From positions 49,131 to 113,130 of the forward strand of contig JAEPON010000014.1 of NCBI GenBank assembly GCA_017642895.1: a stretch of 64,000 nucleotides of DNA. The letters are read 5' to 3'. A program made the position numbers and the translations under genes. The first letter of the stretch is position 1, and each line of letters begins with the position of its first letter. The notes below the pieces were generated by a model that did not search any database, had not been told where the DNA came from, and worked only from the letters and a program-made list of their open reading frames with translations. This DNA comes from Roseitalea sp. GTDB taxonomy: Bacteria > Pseudomonadota > Alphaproteobacteria > Rhizobiales > Rhizobiaceae. Below are positions 1-8,842 of the stretch, piece after piece.

Positions 1-544
1 CGAATTCGAGATCGCGCGCTTCATCGAAGCCGAGTCTTGCATCACCGGCCTTGCCGAAGCCGACCTTGGCGCCGTGCAGTCCCGTTTGGGTATGGCCGGC
101 GATTTCGTCGGCCATTGCGCCAATATCGGCCTTTGTGCCGTGCAGACTGGCAATCGCCGGCAACCGGTCGCGCACCGGGCCGCCCAGGAGATCAAGGACC
201 GATGCGTTCAGCCGCTTTCCTTTCAGGTCCCACAGGGCGATGTCGATGGCGGAAATGGCGATCGATGCGATACCCGCGCCGGTTCCGTACCACCAGCTGT
301 GTTCCTTCAGCTTCAGCCAGATGCGTTCGATGTGGAGCGGGCTCTCACCGACAACCAGCGGCGCAAACCCCTCGATGAGCTTTTGGGCGGCGCGCGTCGC
401 TTCGGGGAAATAAGCGCATCCCTCGCCCCAGCCAAAAGCGCCGTCGCTGTCGGTGATCTTGACCAGGCAGACGGAACGGAAACGGTTGTGGTCCGTCGGC
501 TCTCGATACGAAACGGGGAACGCTTCGACCTTCGCAATCTTCAT
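1..544 (-). CDS. Mandelate racemase/muconate lactonizing enzyme family dehydratase (N-terminal part, cut by window edge)
   Basis: Translating the minus strand from the ATG at 544 gives MKIAKVEAFPVSYREPTDHNR and about 181 codons without a stop, running off the window at position 1. The visible part has the enolase-superfamily N-terminal capping domain and the start of the barrel, including an AKVGFGK stretch near residue 160 that resembles the K-x-K/K-x-G strand carrying the catalytic lysines. This superfamily removes the alpha proton of sugar acids or lactones, usually giving a 2-keto-3-deoxy acid. It starts 30 bases after the SDR stop on the same strand, so the two are probably co-transcribed. 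Next to a rhamnose-type importer and an FAH-type hydrolase, a sugar-acid dehydratase such as L-rhamnonate or L-fuconate dehydratase is the best guess. The metal ligands and the second catalytic residue lie outside the window, so the substrate is inferred. Confidence 0.8.
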   Translation of the reverse strand, partial: MKIAKVEAFPVSYREPTDHNRFRSVCLVKITDSDGAFGWGEGCAYFPEATRAAQKLIEGFAPLVVGESPLHIERIWLKLKEHSWWYGTGAGIASIAISAIDIALWDLKGKRLNASVLDLLGGPVRDRLPAIASLHGTKADIGAMADEIAGHTQTGLHGAKVGFGKAGDARLGFDEARDLEF

Positions 545-574
545 CGTCTGCTCTCCGGCGCCATCAATGCCCGA

Positions 575-1339
575 TCAACCGTTCATCATCGCCCGAAAAA
601 AGTCATCACGCACATCGAGCAAGACATCATCGAGCGCGCGCGCATCGGGTCCACACAACCATGCCATGACGCTGGCGGGAACCTCGGGCCTGACGAGATC
701 GGCCTTCGTGATCCGGCTGATCGGATTGAGCCCGGCGGTACGGATTTCCAACTGCATGGTGGTGTCGGTCGGCGGGATCCCGCAAAAGAAGAACTGGACG
801 CCCTTCCCTTCAAGGTCCTTGGCAAACATGAGCGTCAACATGCGCGCCGCCGCCTTCGAACTGCAATAGGCGGCCCAACCTTCCATGGGTGTGGTGGCCG
901 CCCCTGTCCCGGCATTGACGACGACGCCCCTTGCGGCAATCAGCATCGGCAGGGCAGCGCATGTCATGCGATGCAGACCCAGCGTGTTCACCTCAAAGGC
1001 CGGCCGCAGGGACTCGGTGGCCAGCGCATCGACATGGCCGATCGGCGCAATCACGCCGGCATTGTTGACCAGTGCGTCAAGCGCGCCGGATTCGGTCCTT
1101 ATGCGCGTCAGCGTGGTCGCAATGGCCGCCGGGTCGGTGACGTCCAGATCGATGATGGTGCATTTGCGCAAGCGTTCCCGGTCTTCGGGCGTGGCGGCGC
1201 CGACCACGCCGGCATAGACCCGCGCGCCCTTTTCGGCGAGCAGCCCGGCAAGCGCGGCACCAATGCCGCGCCCGGCACCCGTCACAAGCACGGTTCTGCC
1301 GGAAAGGTCGGGAACGGCGATCGGAGACAGGTCGAACAT
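575..1339 (-). CDS. SDR-family NAD(P)-dependent oxidoreductase, candidate 2-keto-3-deoxy-sugar-acid 4-dehydrogenase
   Basis: This is a 254-residue classical short-chain dehydrogenase. The dinucleotide motif TGAGRGIG is at residues 20-27, NNAG at 92-95, and the catalytic Tyr158 and Lys162 lie in YCSSK. The position 13 residues before the tyrosine, normally the catalytic serine, appears to be Thr145. It is upstream of the enolase-type dehydratase on the same strand and divergent from the ABC-transporter operon, with a shared regulatory region. In the diketo-hydrolase pathway of L-rhamnose and L-fucose an SDR oxidises the 2-keto-3-deoxy acid at C4 to give the substrate of the FAH-family hydrolase. 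That role fits the neighbours but is inferred. A sugar 1-dehydrogenase is the main alternative. Confidence 0.85.
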   Translation of the reverse strand: MFDLSPIAVPDLSGRTVLVTGAGRGIGAALAGLLAEKGARVYAGVVGAATPEDRERLRKCTIIDLDVTDPAAIATTLTRIRTESGALDALVNNAGVIAPIGHVDALATESLRPAFEVNTLGLHRMTCAALPMLIAARGVVVNAGTGAATTPMEGWAAYCSSKAAARMLTLMFAKDLEGKGVQFFFCGIPPTDTTMQLEIRTAGLNPISRITKADLVRPEVPASVMAWLCGPDARALDDVLLDVRDDFFRAMMNG

Positions 1340-1368
1340 TTTTGTTGATTTCCTCTCGCGTCATGTCA

Positions 1369-1392
1369 AAATGGTCAGACCAATTAATTGGT
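1369..1392. promoter_or_regulatory. Palindromic GntR/FCD-type operator between divergent units
   Basis: Positions 1372-1382 read TGGTCAGACCA, an inverted repeat around a central A. Positions 1379-1392 read ACCAATTAATTGGT, a second perfect 14-base palindrome sharing the right arm of the first. The stretch 1369-1385 resembles the GGT-N3-ACC core recognised by FadR-subfamily GntR proteins such as PdhR and LldR. It lies in the 146-base gap between the SDR (minus) and the ADC-family gene (plus), so one regulator could control both units. The obvious candidate is the FCD GntR protein encoded later in the plus-strand unit. The pairing with that regulator is inferred. Confidence 0.6.
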
Positions 1393-1485
1393 AAAGTGAC
1401 CTTGAAAGCTTGTCAAAGGCTTTCACGGTCGGATTTGGGAGATGGCGCAGCCGGGTTGAGCGCGCCAAGCCGGGAGGCATCAAGC

Positions 1486-2265
1486 GTGACGGACACACGC
1501 CACGGGATCAGGCGGCCCACAGTGGCCGACATCCAGGCGGGCGGCTTTTCAACGCCCTGGGATGCCCCGATGGTGCCGTCCTTCCCGTTCAGCTTTCGCA
1601 ATTGCGAGATCCTGACGCTCTACTGGCGTACCGATCCCGAAGCCATGGCGTTCCTGCTTCCGCCGCCGCTCGAGCCGCTTGGTGATGTTGTGTGCGTGCA
1701 CATCTATCGGATGAACGACACGGACTGGCTGGGGCCCTATTCCGAGGCGAATGTCATGTTCGGTGCCCGGCTGCCGGGGAAGATCGAGGGCGCCTACTCG
1801 CCGTACCTAGTGCTGTCGTCGGACATCGGCGTCGCGCACGGACGGGAGGTGCACGGTCAGCCCAAGAAACTTGGCGAGCCGGCTCTCGATGTCCGGGGCG
1901 ACCTGATTGTCGGCCAGGTCCGCCGAAACGGGATTGACGTCATTGTCGGCACGACGCCGTACAAGCAGGCGCCCGCCGGTGCCAATGACCTCAAGCCGTA
2001 TTTCGACTTTGCGACCAACCTCAATCTCAAAGCGATCGACCATATCGACGGGCGGCCGGCCATTCGGCAACTCACCTCGCGCCGTCTGGCCGATGTGACG
2101 GTCCATGAGGCGTGGCGTGGCCCCTGCACGGTGGAACTGAGGGCCAACGCGCAACTGCCGGTGTTTCGTCTCCCGGTCCTTGAAATGCTCGAAGGCTTCT
2201 TCTGGCGGGCCGATTTCAATCTGGTGCCCGGCGATGTCGTCCACGACTATCTGGAGAAAGCCTGA
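1486..2265 (+). CDS. Acetoacetate decarboxylase family protein
   Basis: The protein has 259 residues from a GTG at 1486, chosen because GGGAGG sits at 1472-1477 with good spacing and the resulting length matches the family. The open frame extends about 48 codons further upstream but lacks family-like sequence there. Recognisable ADC features are the central SPYLVLSSDIG stretch, the HGREVHGQPKKLGEP segment where the family places its Schiff-base lysine region, and a C-terminal beta-cone ending in DVVHDYLEKA. The classical enzyme decarboxylates acetoacetate through a lysine Schiff base. Homologues also act as aldolase-dehydratases or on other 2-keto acids. As first gene of a deoxysugar operon it probably acts on a keto-acid intermediate. 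The family call is good and the reaction unknown. Its stop overlaps the next start by one base. Confidence 0.85.
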   Translation: MTDTRHGIRRPTVADIQAGGFSTPWDAPMVPSFPFSFRNCEILTLYWRTDPEAMAFLLPPPLEPLGDVVCVHIYRMNDTDWLGPYSEANVMFGARLPGKIEGAYSPYLVLSSDIGVAHGREVHGQPKKLGEPALDVRGDLIVGQVRRNGIDVIVGTTPYKQAPAGANDLKPYFDFATNLNLKAIDHIDGRPAIRQLTSRRLADVTVHEAWRGPCTVELRANAQLPVFRLPVLEMLEGFFWRADFNLVPGDVVHDYLEKA

Positions 2266-3227
2266 TGAGCCGCAAGGTTGTTGTGACCGACTACACGTTC
2301 CCCGATTGCGCCAGGGAAGAAGCGGCGGCGCGCAATGCCGGCGCCGCCTTTGCCGCTCACCAGTGTCAAACCGCCGACGATGTGGTGGATGCCGTTGCCG
2401 GGGCCGACGTGGTCGCGGTCCAGTTCGCGCCGTTCACGTCTCAGGCGGCCAAAGTCGTCGCACCGGGCGCGACCATCATCCGTTATGGCGTCGGGTATGA
2501 CAATATCGACCTTGCAGCAGCGACGGCGGCCGGCCTCAAGGTCGGTTACGTCCCCGATTACTGCACGGACGAGGTTGCCGATCACACGGCGGCAGCGGCG
2601 CTGACCCTGTTGCGAAAGCTGTTGCCGCTTCACAGCTCGGTGGCAAACGGCGAATGGGCGGCCGTCAGACATGCGCGTCCGCTGAAGCCCTTCAGCGAAT
2701 CCGTGTTCGGATTTTACGGGTTCGGGTCCATCGGCCGCGCCGTGCATGCGCGACTGACGGGGTTCAATTTCCGGTTCATTGTCAACGATCCCGCGCTGGA
2801 CACGGCCGAGGCGGCGCGGCTTGGCGTTGAAACCGTGAGCAGCGACGATCTTTTGGCACGCGCCGACATCATCTCGCTGCACGCGCCGGCAACACCTGAA
2901 ACGACCGGGTTTTTCGATGCCGGGCATCTTGCCGCGATGCAGCGCCATGCCATGCTGGTCAATTCGGCGCGGGGCCAGTTGGTCGTGGAAGACGATCTGG
3001 CGCAGGCGTTGCACAACGGAACGATCGCCGGGGCTGCGCTCGATGTTTTCGCCACCGAACCCTTGCCTGCCGATTCGCCGCTGCGCAACGCACCCAACAT
3101 CCTGCTGACGCCGCACGCGGCCTGGTATTCCGAAGCAGCGATCGGCCGGCTACAGAAGCTCGTTGCCCAAGACATTGAACGCGCCCTTGGCGGGCAACCA
3201 CCACGCAAGCCGGTTCCGGGCGTTTGA
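2265..3227 (+). CDS. D-isomer-specific 2-hydroxyacid dehydrogenase, CtBP/SerA-like
   Basis: A 320-residue NAD-dependent dehydrogenase. The Rossmann motif GFGSIG is at residues 152-157, and the catalytic Arg236 (NSARG), Glu265 (ATE) and His284 (PHAAW) are all present, so it should be active. The N-terminal substrate domain carries RYGVGYDNID near residue 73, resembling C-terminal-binding-protein-like members of the superfamily. The ATG overlaps the stop of the ADC-family gene by one base, indicating translational coupling. Enzymes of this type interconvert 2-keto acids and D-2-hydroxyacids. In this operon it could process a keto acid or lactate-like product, but that is inferred and the substrate is unknown. 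Confidence 0.87.
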   Translation: MSRKVVVTDYTFPDCAREEAAARNAGAAFAAHQCQTADDVVDAVAGADVVAVQFAPFTSQAAKVVAPGATIIRYGVGYDNIDLAAATAAGLKVGYVPDYCTDEVADHTAAAALTLLRKLLPLHSSVANGEWAAVRHARPLKPFSESVFGFYGFGSIGRAVHARLTGFNFRFIVNDPALDTAEAARLGVETVSSDDLLARADIISLHAPATPETTGFFDAGHLAAMQRHAMLVNSARGQLVVEDDLAQALHNGTIAGAALDVFATEPLPADSPLRNAPNILLTPHAAWYSEAAIGRLQKLVAQDIERALGGQPPRKPVPGV

Positions 3228-3245
3228 ACAAGCAAGAGAGAAAAA

Positions 3246-4088
3246 ATGAAACTGTTGAGAGTGGGACAGCCGGGTGCCGAAAGACCGGCCATTCTGGACG
3301 ACCGCGGACGGCCGCGCGATTTGTCGGGCGTGATCGATGACATTGCGGGCGATGTCCTGTCCGACGAGGGGCTGGCGCGACTGCGCGCCCTCGACCTTCA
3401 GGCTTTGCCGGAACTGCCCGATACGATGCGCATCGGGCCCTGCATATCCGGTGTCGGCAAGTTCATCTGTGTCGGGCTGAACTATTCCGATCATGCGGCC
3501 GAAACCGGGATGGCCATACCGGAGGAGCCGATCCTGTTCTTCAAGGCAACCAGCGCAGTGTGCGGTCCAAACGATACGGTTCTGATCCCGCGCGGTTCGA
3601 AGAAAACCGATTGGGAGGTCGAGCTGGGCGTCGTGATCGGCAAAAGCGCCTCATATGTGCCGGAAGCCGAGGCCATGGATCATGTTGCCGGCTATTGCGT
3701 CATCAACGACATTTCCGAGCGCGCGTTCCAGCTTGAGCGCGGCGGCCAGTGGGTCAAGGGCAAATCGGCCGACACGTTCGGCCCGGTCGGGCCCTGGCTG
3801 GTCACGCGCGACGAGATCGAGGACCCGCAGGATCTGGCCATGTGGCTCGATGTCGATGGCCGACGTTTCCAGAACGGCAGCAGCAAGACCATGATCTTCG
3901 GCGTGCGCCATCTGGTTCACTACATTTCGCAGTTCATGTCCCTTCAGCCCGGCGACATCATCTCGACGGGGACACCGCCCGGTGTCGGCATGGGGCAAAA
4001 GCCGCAACTCTATCTCGAGCCGGGGCAGGAAATGCGGCTTGGCATTGCCGGGCTCGGCGAGCAGCGCCAACGCGCCGCGCAGGCATGA
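3246..4088 (+). CDS. Fumarylacetoacetate hydrolase family protein, candidate 2,4-diketo-3-deoxy-L-rhamnonate/fuconate hydrolase
   Basis: A 280-residue FAH-superfamily enzyme. Putative divalent-metal ligands Glu124 and Glu126 (EVELG) and Asp155 (NDISER) are present, with GLNYSDH at 77-83 and TGTPPGVG at 241-248, all standard for the family. Length and architecture match the single-domain C-C hydrolases that split 2,4-diketo-3-deoxy sugar acids into pyruvate and a hydroxyacid. The family also includes ureidoglycolate lyase and 2-keto-pentenoate hydratase types. Deoxysugar context favours the diketo-hydrolase role. It starts 18 bases after the dehydrogenase with an AAGAGAG ribosome binding site and is followed by a strong stem-loop before the ABC binding-protein gene. 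Confidence 0.87.
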   Translation: MKLLRVGQPGAERPAILDDRGRPRDLSGVIDDIAGDVLSDEGLARLRALDLQALPELPDTMRIGPCISGVGKFICVGLNYSDHAAETGMAIPEEPILFFKATSAVCGPNDTVLIPRGSKKTDWEVELGVVIGKSASYVPEAEAMDHVAGYCVINDISERAFQLERGGQWVKGKSADTFGPVGPWLVTRDEIEDPQDLAMWLDVDGRRFQNGSSKTMIFGVRHLVHYISQFMSLQPGDIISTGTPPGVGMGQKPQLYLEPGQEMRLGIAGLGEQRQRAAQA

Positions 4089-4091
4089 ATT

Positions 4092-4117
4092 GGACGGGCG
4101 GCGACAGCCGCCCGTCC
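4092..4117 (+). other. Intercistronic stem-loop upstream of the binding-protein gene
   Basis: An 11-base-pair perfect stem (GGACGGGCGGC at 4092-4102 pairing with 4107-4117) closes a GACA loop. No T-run follows, so it is not a standard intrinsic terminator. It lies three bases after the FAH-gene stop. It probably acts as a processing or stability element, or a partial terminator, that sets a different mRNA level for the downstream binding protein. Confidence 0.7.
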
Positions 4118-4165
4118 ATTCGGAGACGTTCGATCGTCTCAAACAACCCAAAGGGAGGAGATCCG

Positions 4166-5206
4166 ATGAAAAACGCACTACTGACCGCAACCACCGCGGC
4201 CTTTCTCGCCGGGACGGCGATCGTGGCAAGCGCCGACACCGTCACGCTGGAACCGGGGCAGGACACCAACATGGTTCTGCTGCCGAAATTCTTGGGCATT
4301 CTTGTCTTCGATCAAGCCAATGAAGGGGCGCAGGAGGCCCACGCCGAACTCCAAAATCCGGGCGAACTGCTGTTCCAGGGGCCGACACCGGAGAATTCCG
4401 TGGCCGGCCAGATCGAGATCATGACGACCTCGGCCACCCAGGGACAGGGCGCGGTGATGCTGTCCAACAATGCGGGCGACCAGATCGCGCCGGCGGCGCA
4501 AGCCGCGCTGGATGGCGGCACCCGTGTCGTGACCTGGGACAGCCCGATCCCCTCCGGCGACGGTGAAGACGTCTTCGTGGCACAGGTCGATTTCGGCTCG
4601 ATCGGGATCGTCATGGCAGACATGGCCCACTCGATACTCGGTGGCGAGGGTAAGATGGCGGTGCTGTCGGCAACACCGGACGCGGCCAACCAGAATGCCT
4701 GGATCGCCAGCATGCAGGAGGCGCTCGAGGGCGACAAATATGCCGGCATCGAACTGGTGGACATCGTTTATGGCGATGACCAGTCGGAGGTCAGCTACAA
4801 CCGCGCGCTGGCGCTTTATGACCAGCACCCCGATCTGGGCGTGATCATGTCGCCAACCACCGTGGGCATCCAGGCCGCGGCCAAGGCCATGCAGGACGAA
4901 GGCTTGTGCGACGAGGTCAAGGTGTCCGGCCTTGGCCTGCCGTCGGAGATGGTGTCCTACACACTCAATGGCTGCGCGCCGGAGTTTGCTTTGTGGGATT
5001 TCCGCGATCTGGGCTATCTGACTTACTACACGGCCTATGGGCTTGCGACCGGGCAGCTCACCGGAGACATTGGCGAGACCTTCACTGCCGGACGGATGGG
5101 CGACTACACGGTTGAAGAAGACCCGGGCCGGCCCGGCGCCAAGCGCATCCTGATGGGGCCGTTCACTGTTTATACGTCCGATAACGTTGAAGCGGCGGCC
5201 CAATAA
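4166..5206 (+). CDS. Rhamnose-type sugar ABC transporter, periplasmic substrate-binding protein (RhaS-like)
   Basis: A 346-residue periplasmic binding protein of the ribose/rhamnose (PBP1) class. Residues 1-23 form a signal peptide ending ASA before DTVTLEP. The mature part shows the class hallmarks, including [13 protein letters not shown] near residue 50, a central WDSPIP segment and a [15 protein letters not shown] region. It precedes one ATPase and two permease genes in the rhaSTPQ order known from Rhizobium, and a rhamnose mutarotase lies in the same unit, so L-rhamnose or another 6-deoxyhexose is the likely ligand. The ribosome binding site GGGAGGAG (4153-4160) is unusually strong and complementary to the loops of the small RNA at 53.4 kb. 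Stem-loops lie on both sides of the gene. Confidence 0.88.
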   Translation: MKNALLTATTAAFLAGTAIVASADTVTLEPGQDTNMVLLPKFLGILVFDQANEGAQEAHAELQNPGELLFQGPTPENSVAGQIEIMTTSATQGQGAVMLSNNAGDQIAPAAQAALDGGTRVVTWDSPIPSGDGEDVFVAQVDFGSIGIVMADMAHSILGGEGKMAVLSATPDAANQNAWIASMQEALEGDKYAGIELVDIVYGDDQSEVSYNRALALYDQHPDLGVIMSPTTVGIQAAAKAMQDEGLCDEVKVSGLGLPSEMVSYTLNGCAPEFALWDFRDLGYLTYYTAYGLATGQLTGDIGETFTAGRMGDYTVEEDPGRPGAKRILMGPFTVYTSDNVEAAAQ

Positions 5207-5223
5207 GCCATCGTGACAAGATG

Positions 5224-5250
5224 CGTCCCGGGCAAAGCCTGCCCGGGACG
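5224..5250 (+). other. Intercistronic stem-loop between binding protein and ATPase genes
   Basis: CGTCCCGGGCA (5224-5234) pairs perfectly with 5240-5250 around the loop AAGCC. It follows the binding-protein stop by 17 bases and ends just before the ATPase ribosome binding site (GGAGG at 5253-5257). There is no T-run. Stem-loops in this position usually protect the abundant upstream binding-protein message from 3' decay, which lowers relative expression of the membrane components. That role is inferred. Confidence 0.72.
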
Positions 5251-5262
5251 ATGGAGGATTGG

Positions 5263-6771
5263 ATGACGGCTCCGGTTCTTGCGCTGCGCTCCGTGTCGAA
5301 ACGCTTCGGCATGACGCGGGCGCTGGATGACATGTCGATCGATCTGCACGCCGGTGAGGTACACGCCATCGTCGGCGAGAACGGCGCCGGCAAGTCGACC
5401 ATGATCAAGATCATGACCGGCATTCACCAACCTTCATCCGGTCACATCGAGGTCGGCGGGACGAGGACGGTGGTGGACGGACCGCACGCGGCACGCGATG
5501 CGGGCATAGCGGCCATGTATCAGGAGCCGATGGTGTTTCCTGATCTGGATGTTGCCGAAAACATCTTCATCAGTTCCACGCGCGAGGGCGTGTTGCAGAA
5601 CACACGCGATCTGCACAGGCGCGCTGATGCCTTGATCGCGCGCATCGGCATGCAGGTCGATGTTGACCGCATCGCCAGCGGTCTGACGCTCGCCGAACAG
5701 CAGGCCGTCGAGATCGCGCGCGCGCTGAGCCAGGACGTCCGCGTACTCATCATGGACGAGCCAACCGCATCGCTGTCGGCGCACGAGGCGGCGCAGTTGC
5801 GCGGCATTGCCGCAAAACTGGCCGCGCAAGGCGTGGCCGTCGTCTATATCTCGCACCGGCTGGAAGAGGTTTTCGAGATCGCCCACCGCGTTACGGTGAT
5901 CCGCGACGGCCAACATATCTCGACGCAATCGATCGACGCGGTGACGCCGGAATCGATGATTGCGGACATGGTTGGCCGCGAGGTCGGCAACTATTTCGAA
6001 AAGACGCCGTCGACGGCAACCGACAATGTCATCCTTTCGGTTCGCGGCCTTGGTTTGGCCGGCGTCTTTCGCGACATCAGCTTCGACCTGAGGCGCGGCG
6101 AGATCCTCTGCATGGCCGGGCTGATTGGCGCCCGCCGCACCGACGTGGCTTTGTCCCTGTTCGGGATCACGCCGGCCGATTCCGGCGAAATCGCCTACAA
6201 GGGCCAGCCGATCGACGTGAGGTCACCGGCCCAGGCGATCCGGGCCGGGATCGCCTATGTGTCCGAAGACCGGCGCAAGCTGGGTTTGGCGATGCCGATG
6301 AGCGTGCGCTCGAACATTTCGCTGGCAACGCTTGGCCATTTCCTGTCGCCGGCCGGCTTTCTCGATCGCCGGCGCGAGCGCGAGACGGCCGAAGCCTATC
6401 GCGACCGGCTGAACATCAAGACACCCGATGTCGATGCTGCCGTCGACATGCTGTCCGGCGGCAACCAGCAGAAGGTCATGCTGGCCAATTGGATGGCGAT
6501 GCAGCCCGACCTTTTGATCTTTGACGAGCCCACGCGCGGTATTGATGTCGGCGCCAAGGCCGAGGTGCACGCGCTGATCCGCGAATTCGTCGCCCAGGAC
6601 GGCGCGGCGCTCGTCATCTCGTCCGATCTTCCCGAAGTGCTGGCGATGGCCGACCGCATACTGGTGATGCGCGAAGGCGAACAAATGGCCATCATCGACC
6701 ATGCCGACGCGACGCAGGAATACATCATGGCTCTTGCGACCGGTCAGGCCGCTTTGCAGAAGGCTTCGTGA
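5263..6771 (+). CDS. Sugar ABC transporter ATP-binding protein, two nucleotide-binding domains (RhaT-like)
   Basis: The protein has 502 residues from the ATG at 5263, preceded by GGAGG. Longer in-frame starts at 5221 and 5251 would run through the stem-loop or the ribosome binding site. The N-terminal half has a full Walker A (GENGAGKST, 38-46), the signature-like [15 protein letters not shown] and the Walker B LIMDEPT. The C-terminal half has the degenerate Walker A region (GLIGARRTD) typical of carbohydrate-uptake CUT2 ATPases but an intact LSGGNQQK signature and [11 protein letters not shown]alker B. It energises the two permeases that follow. Its stop overlaps the next start by one base. 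Confidence 0.93.
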   Translation: MTAPVLALRSVSKRFGMTRALDDMSIDLHAGEVHAIVGENGAGKSTMIKIMTGIHQPSSGHIEVGGTRTVVDGPHAARDAGIAAMYQEPMVFPDLDVAENIFISSTREGVLQNTRDLHRRADALIARIGMQVDVDRIASGLTLAEQQAVEIARALSQDVRVLIMDEPTASLSAHEAAQLRGIAAKLAAQGVAVVYISHRLEEVFEIAHRVTVIRDGQHISTQSIDAVTPESMIADMVGREVGNYFEKTPSTATDNVILSVRGLGLAGVFRDISFDLRRGEILCMAGLIGARRTDVALSLFGITPADSGEIAYKGQPIDVRSPAQAIRAGIAYVSEDRRKLGLAMPMSVRSNISLATLGHFLSPAGFLDRRRERETAEAYRDRLNIKTPDVDAAVDMLSGGNQQKVMLANWMAMQPDLLIFDEPTRGIDVGAKAEVHALIREFVAQDGAALVISSDLPEVLAMADRILVMREGEQMAIIDHADATQEYIMALATGQAALQKAS

Positions 6772-7844
6772 TGACGGGACTTCTGACGCGGATGAGCCCC
6801 CAGACGCTGCGCATCGTTGCGCTTTTGGCGGTGCTGATGGCCGTTCTGCTGTTCTTCGCCACGCAGATCGACAACTATCTCACCGGCCGGCTCTTCAATC
6901 GCATCTCCAGTTCGGTGGCCATCATGGCCCTGATCGCAACAGGTCAAACGCTCGTCATCCTGACCCGGAACATTGATCTGTCCGTCGGATCGATCGTCGG
7001 GTTTGTGGCCTTTGCAACCGGATCGCTCATTGCGGCCCTGCCGGGTCTCCACCCGGTCGCGCTCGTGCTGTTCGCAATGGGTCTTGGCGGTCTTTTCGGC
7101 GCGGCCAACGGCCTTGTTGTCGCCTATGCCCGTATTCCGGCGATCATCGTGACGCTGGCGACGCTGGCGATTTTCAGATCGTTGCTGGTGGAATTTTCCG
7201 ACGGACGCTCAATCACGTCCAATACCCTGCCTGACTGGCTGGTCAGCTTTCCCAACACAACCGTCTTCTCGATCGGCGACTTTGATTTCCGTGCCGGATT
7301 TCTCGCCGCGTTCCTGGTAGTGATCATCGTCCATCTGGCGCTCAACAAGCTTCGGGCGGCGCGGCGTTTCTATGCCGTCGGCTCCAATCCGGAAGCCGCG
7401 GAAATGGCCGGCATCGACACCAAACGCACCGTGTTCACGGCGTTTGTTCTGTGCGGCATGCTGGCGGGGCTTGCCGGCTTCATGTTCCTGGCGCGCTTTG
7501 GAAACATCACGGTCGTCGCCGGGTTCGGGTTTGAGCTCAAGTCCATTGCCGCGGCCGTGCTTGGCGGCGTCAACATATTCGGCGGCTCGGGAACCGTGAT
7601 CGGCGCGTTCATCGGTGCCGTGCTTGTCGATCTGATCGAGACGAGCCTCGTTCGCTGGCCGCTCGTCAGCGAATTCTGGCGTGAAGCCGTCCTGGGGACG
7701 TTGATTCTCCTTGCGGTAACGGCCGATGCGATCCTGATGCGCAGGCTCATCAAGCTCAGAACCGATCGCGAAGCGGCGCGCGATCATGAACGGGAACGCG
7801 CCGCAGAGCGCGACAGGGCGACACATGCGGAGGCAGGGTCATGA
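6771..7844 (+). CDS. Sugar ABC transporter permease (RhaP-like)
   Basis: A CUT2/BPD_transp_2 family inner-membrane permease of 357 residues from the ATG at 6771. A GTG three bases earlier is possible. It has eight to ten hydrophobic helices, the family motif GQTLVILTRNIDLSVGS near residue 65 and a GSNPEAAEMAGI loop near 205 that contacts the ATPase. The C-terminus is long, charged and rich in Arg and Glu, probably a cytoplasmic tail. It forms the channel with the second permease and overlaps it by four bases (ATGA). Confidence 0.92.
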   Translation: MTGLLTRMSPQTLRIVALLAVLMAVLLFFATQIDNYLTGRLFNRISSSVAIMALIATGQTLVILTRNIDLSVGSIVGFVAFATGSLIAALPGLHPVALVLFAMGLGGLFGAANGLVVAYARIPAIIVTLATLAIFRSLLVEFSDGRSITSNTLPDWLVSFPNTTVFSIGDFDFRAGFLAAFLVVIIVHLALNKLRAARRFYAVGSNPEAAEMAGIDTKRTVFTAFVLCGMLAGLAGFMFLARFGNITVVAGFGFELKSIAAAVLGGVNIFGGSGTVIGAFIGAVLVDLIETSLVRWPLVSEFWREAVLGTLILLAVTADAILMRRLIKLRTDREAARDHERERAAERDRATHAEAGS

Positions 7845-8842
7845 CGGCGAGCAACCGGCCGGCATTCGTTTCGGGCACCGGCCTTTCGGGCTGGGAATTG
7901 TTCCTGATCGCCATGCTCGCGGTGATCGTGCTGGCCAATTCGGCCTTGTCGCCGCAATTTTTGTCGCTGAACAACCAGATCAACCTGTTCCAGCTCTCGA
8001 TTGAAAAGGTCATCGTCGCCCTGGTCATGACCTTCATCATCATCAACGCCGAAATCGACTTGTCCGTCGGCTCGATGATGGGCCTGGCCGCGTGTGCCTT
8101 CGGCTGGATGTTCCAAAGCGGCGTGCCCGCCTACGCCGCCATCATCATCGTGATCGGGATCGGCATTGCCGGCGGGACCGTGAACGCGTTCTTCATCACG
8201 CGCGTGGGACTGCCCTCGCTGGTCGTCACGCTTGGAACGCTGATCGCCTTTCGCGGACTGGCCCGCGTGCTTGTCGAGGATCGCGGCATCACCGACTTTC
8301 CCGAATGGTTCGACAGGCTCGGCCAACAGGGCCTGATCGGGCCCTTTCCGCTGTCGCTGATCCTGTTTGCCGCCCTGTTCGTCATTTGCTGGCTGCTGCT
8401 CCAGCGAACCGGCTTCGGGCGGAAGACCTATGTCATCGGAACCAACCGTGATGTGGCCGATTTCGCCGGCATCGATTCAGGCGCGCACAAGGCCAGGCTG
8501 TTCATCGCATCCGGTGCCGTTTCGGCGCTCGCTGGCCTGTTCTATGCGGCACGCGTGGGCGCGGTGCGCGGTGACGTGGCCCTGGGTTTCGAACTCGACA
8601 TCATCACCATCGTGCTTCTGGGCGGTGTCAGCATTTTCGGTGGCGTGGGAACCATGGCGGGGACACTGCTGGCCATCCTGATCGTCCTCAACCTCCGGAA
8701 CGGCATGGCGCTGCTCAACATCACAGGCCACATCCAGACCGGCGTCATCGGCCTTCTTTTGATCGGCTCGGTGCTGGCGCCCCGCCTCAAGCTGTCGACC
8801 CTCTTGCCGATCATCTCAGGCCGCAAAGGAGACGCCCGATGA
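7841..8842 (+). CDS. Sugar ABC transporter permease (RhaQ-like)
   Basis: A 333-residue second CUT2 permease, homologous to but distinct from the preceding one. It carries the [13 protein letters not shown] motif near residue 70, [21 protein letters not shown] near 205 as the ATPase-coupling loop, and a [11 protein letters not shown] segment near the C-terminus. Two adjacent permease genes are the normal arrangement in rhamnose-type CUT2 importers, where the channel is a heterodimer. Both ends overlap neighbouring genes by four bases, so the transporter and the regulator that follows are translationally coupled. Confidence 0.92.
   Translation: MTASNRPAFVSGTGLSGWELFLIAMLAVIVLANSALSPQFLSLNNQINLFQLSIEKVIVALVMTFIIINAEIDLSVGSMMGLAACAFGWMFQSGVPAYAAIIIVIGIGIAGGTVNAFFITRVGLPSLVVTLGTLIAFRGLARVLVEDRGITDFPEWFDRLGQQGLIGPFPLSLILFAALFVICWLLLQRTGFGRKTYVIGTNRDVADFAGIDSGAHKARLFIASGAVSALAGLFYAARVGAVRGDVALGFELDIITIVLLGGVSIFGGVGTMAGTLLAILIVLNLRNGMALLNITGHIQTGVIGLLLIGSVLAPRLKLSTLLPIISGRKGDAR

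Noticed and set aside
1342..1485. N-terminal extension of the ADC-family protein from an ATG at 1342
   Set aside because: The extra 48 residues lack family similarity and would be encoded across the operator palindromes. The GTG at 1486 has a good ribosome binding site.
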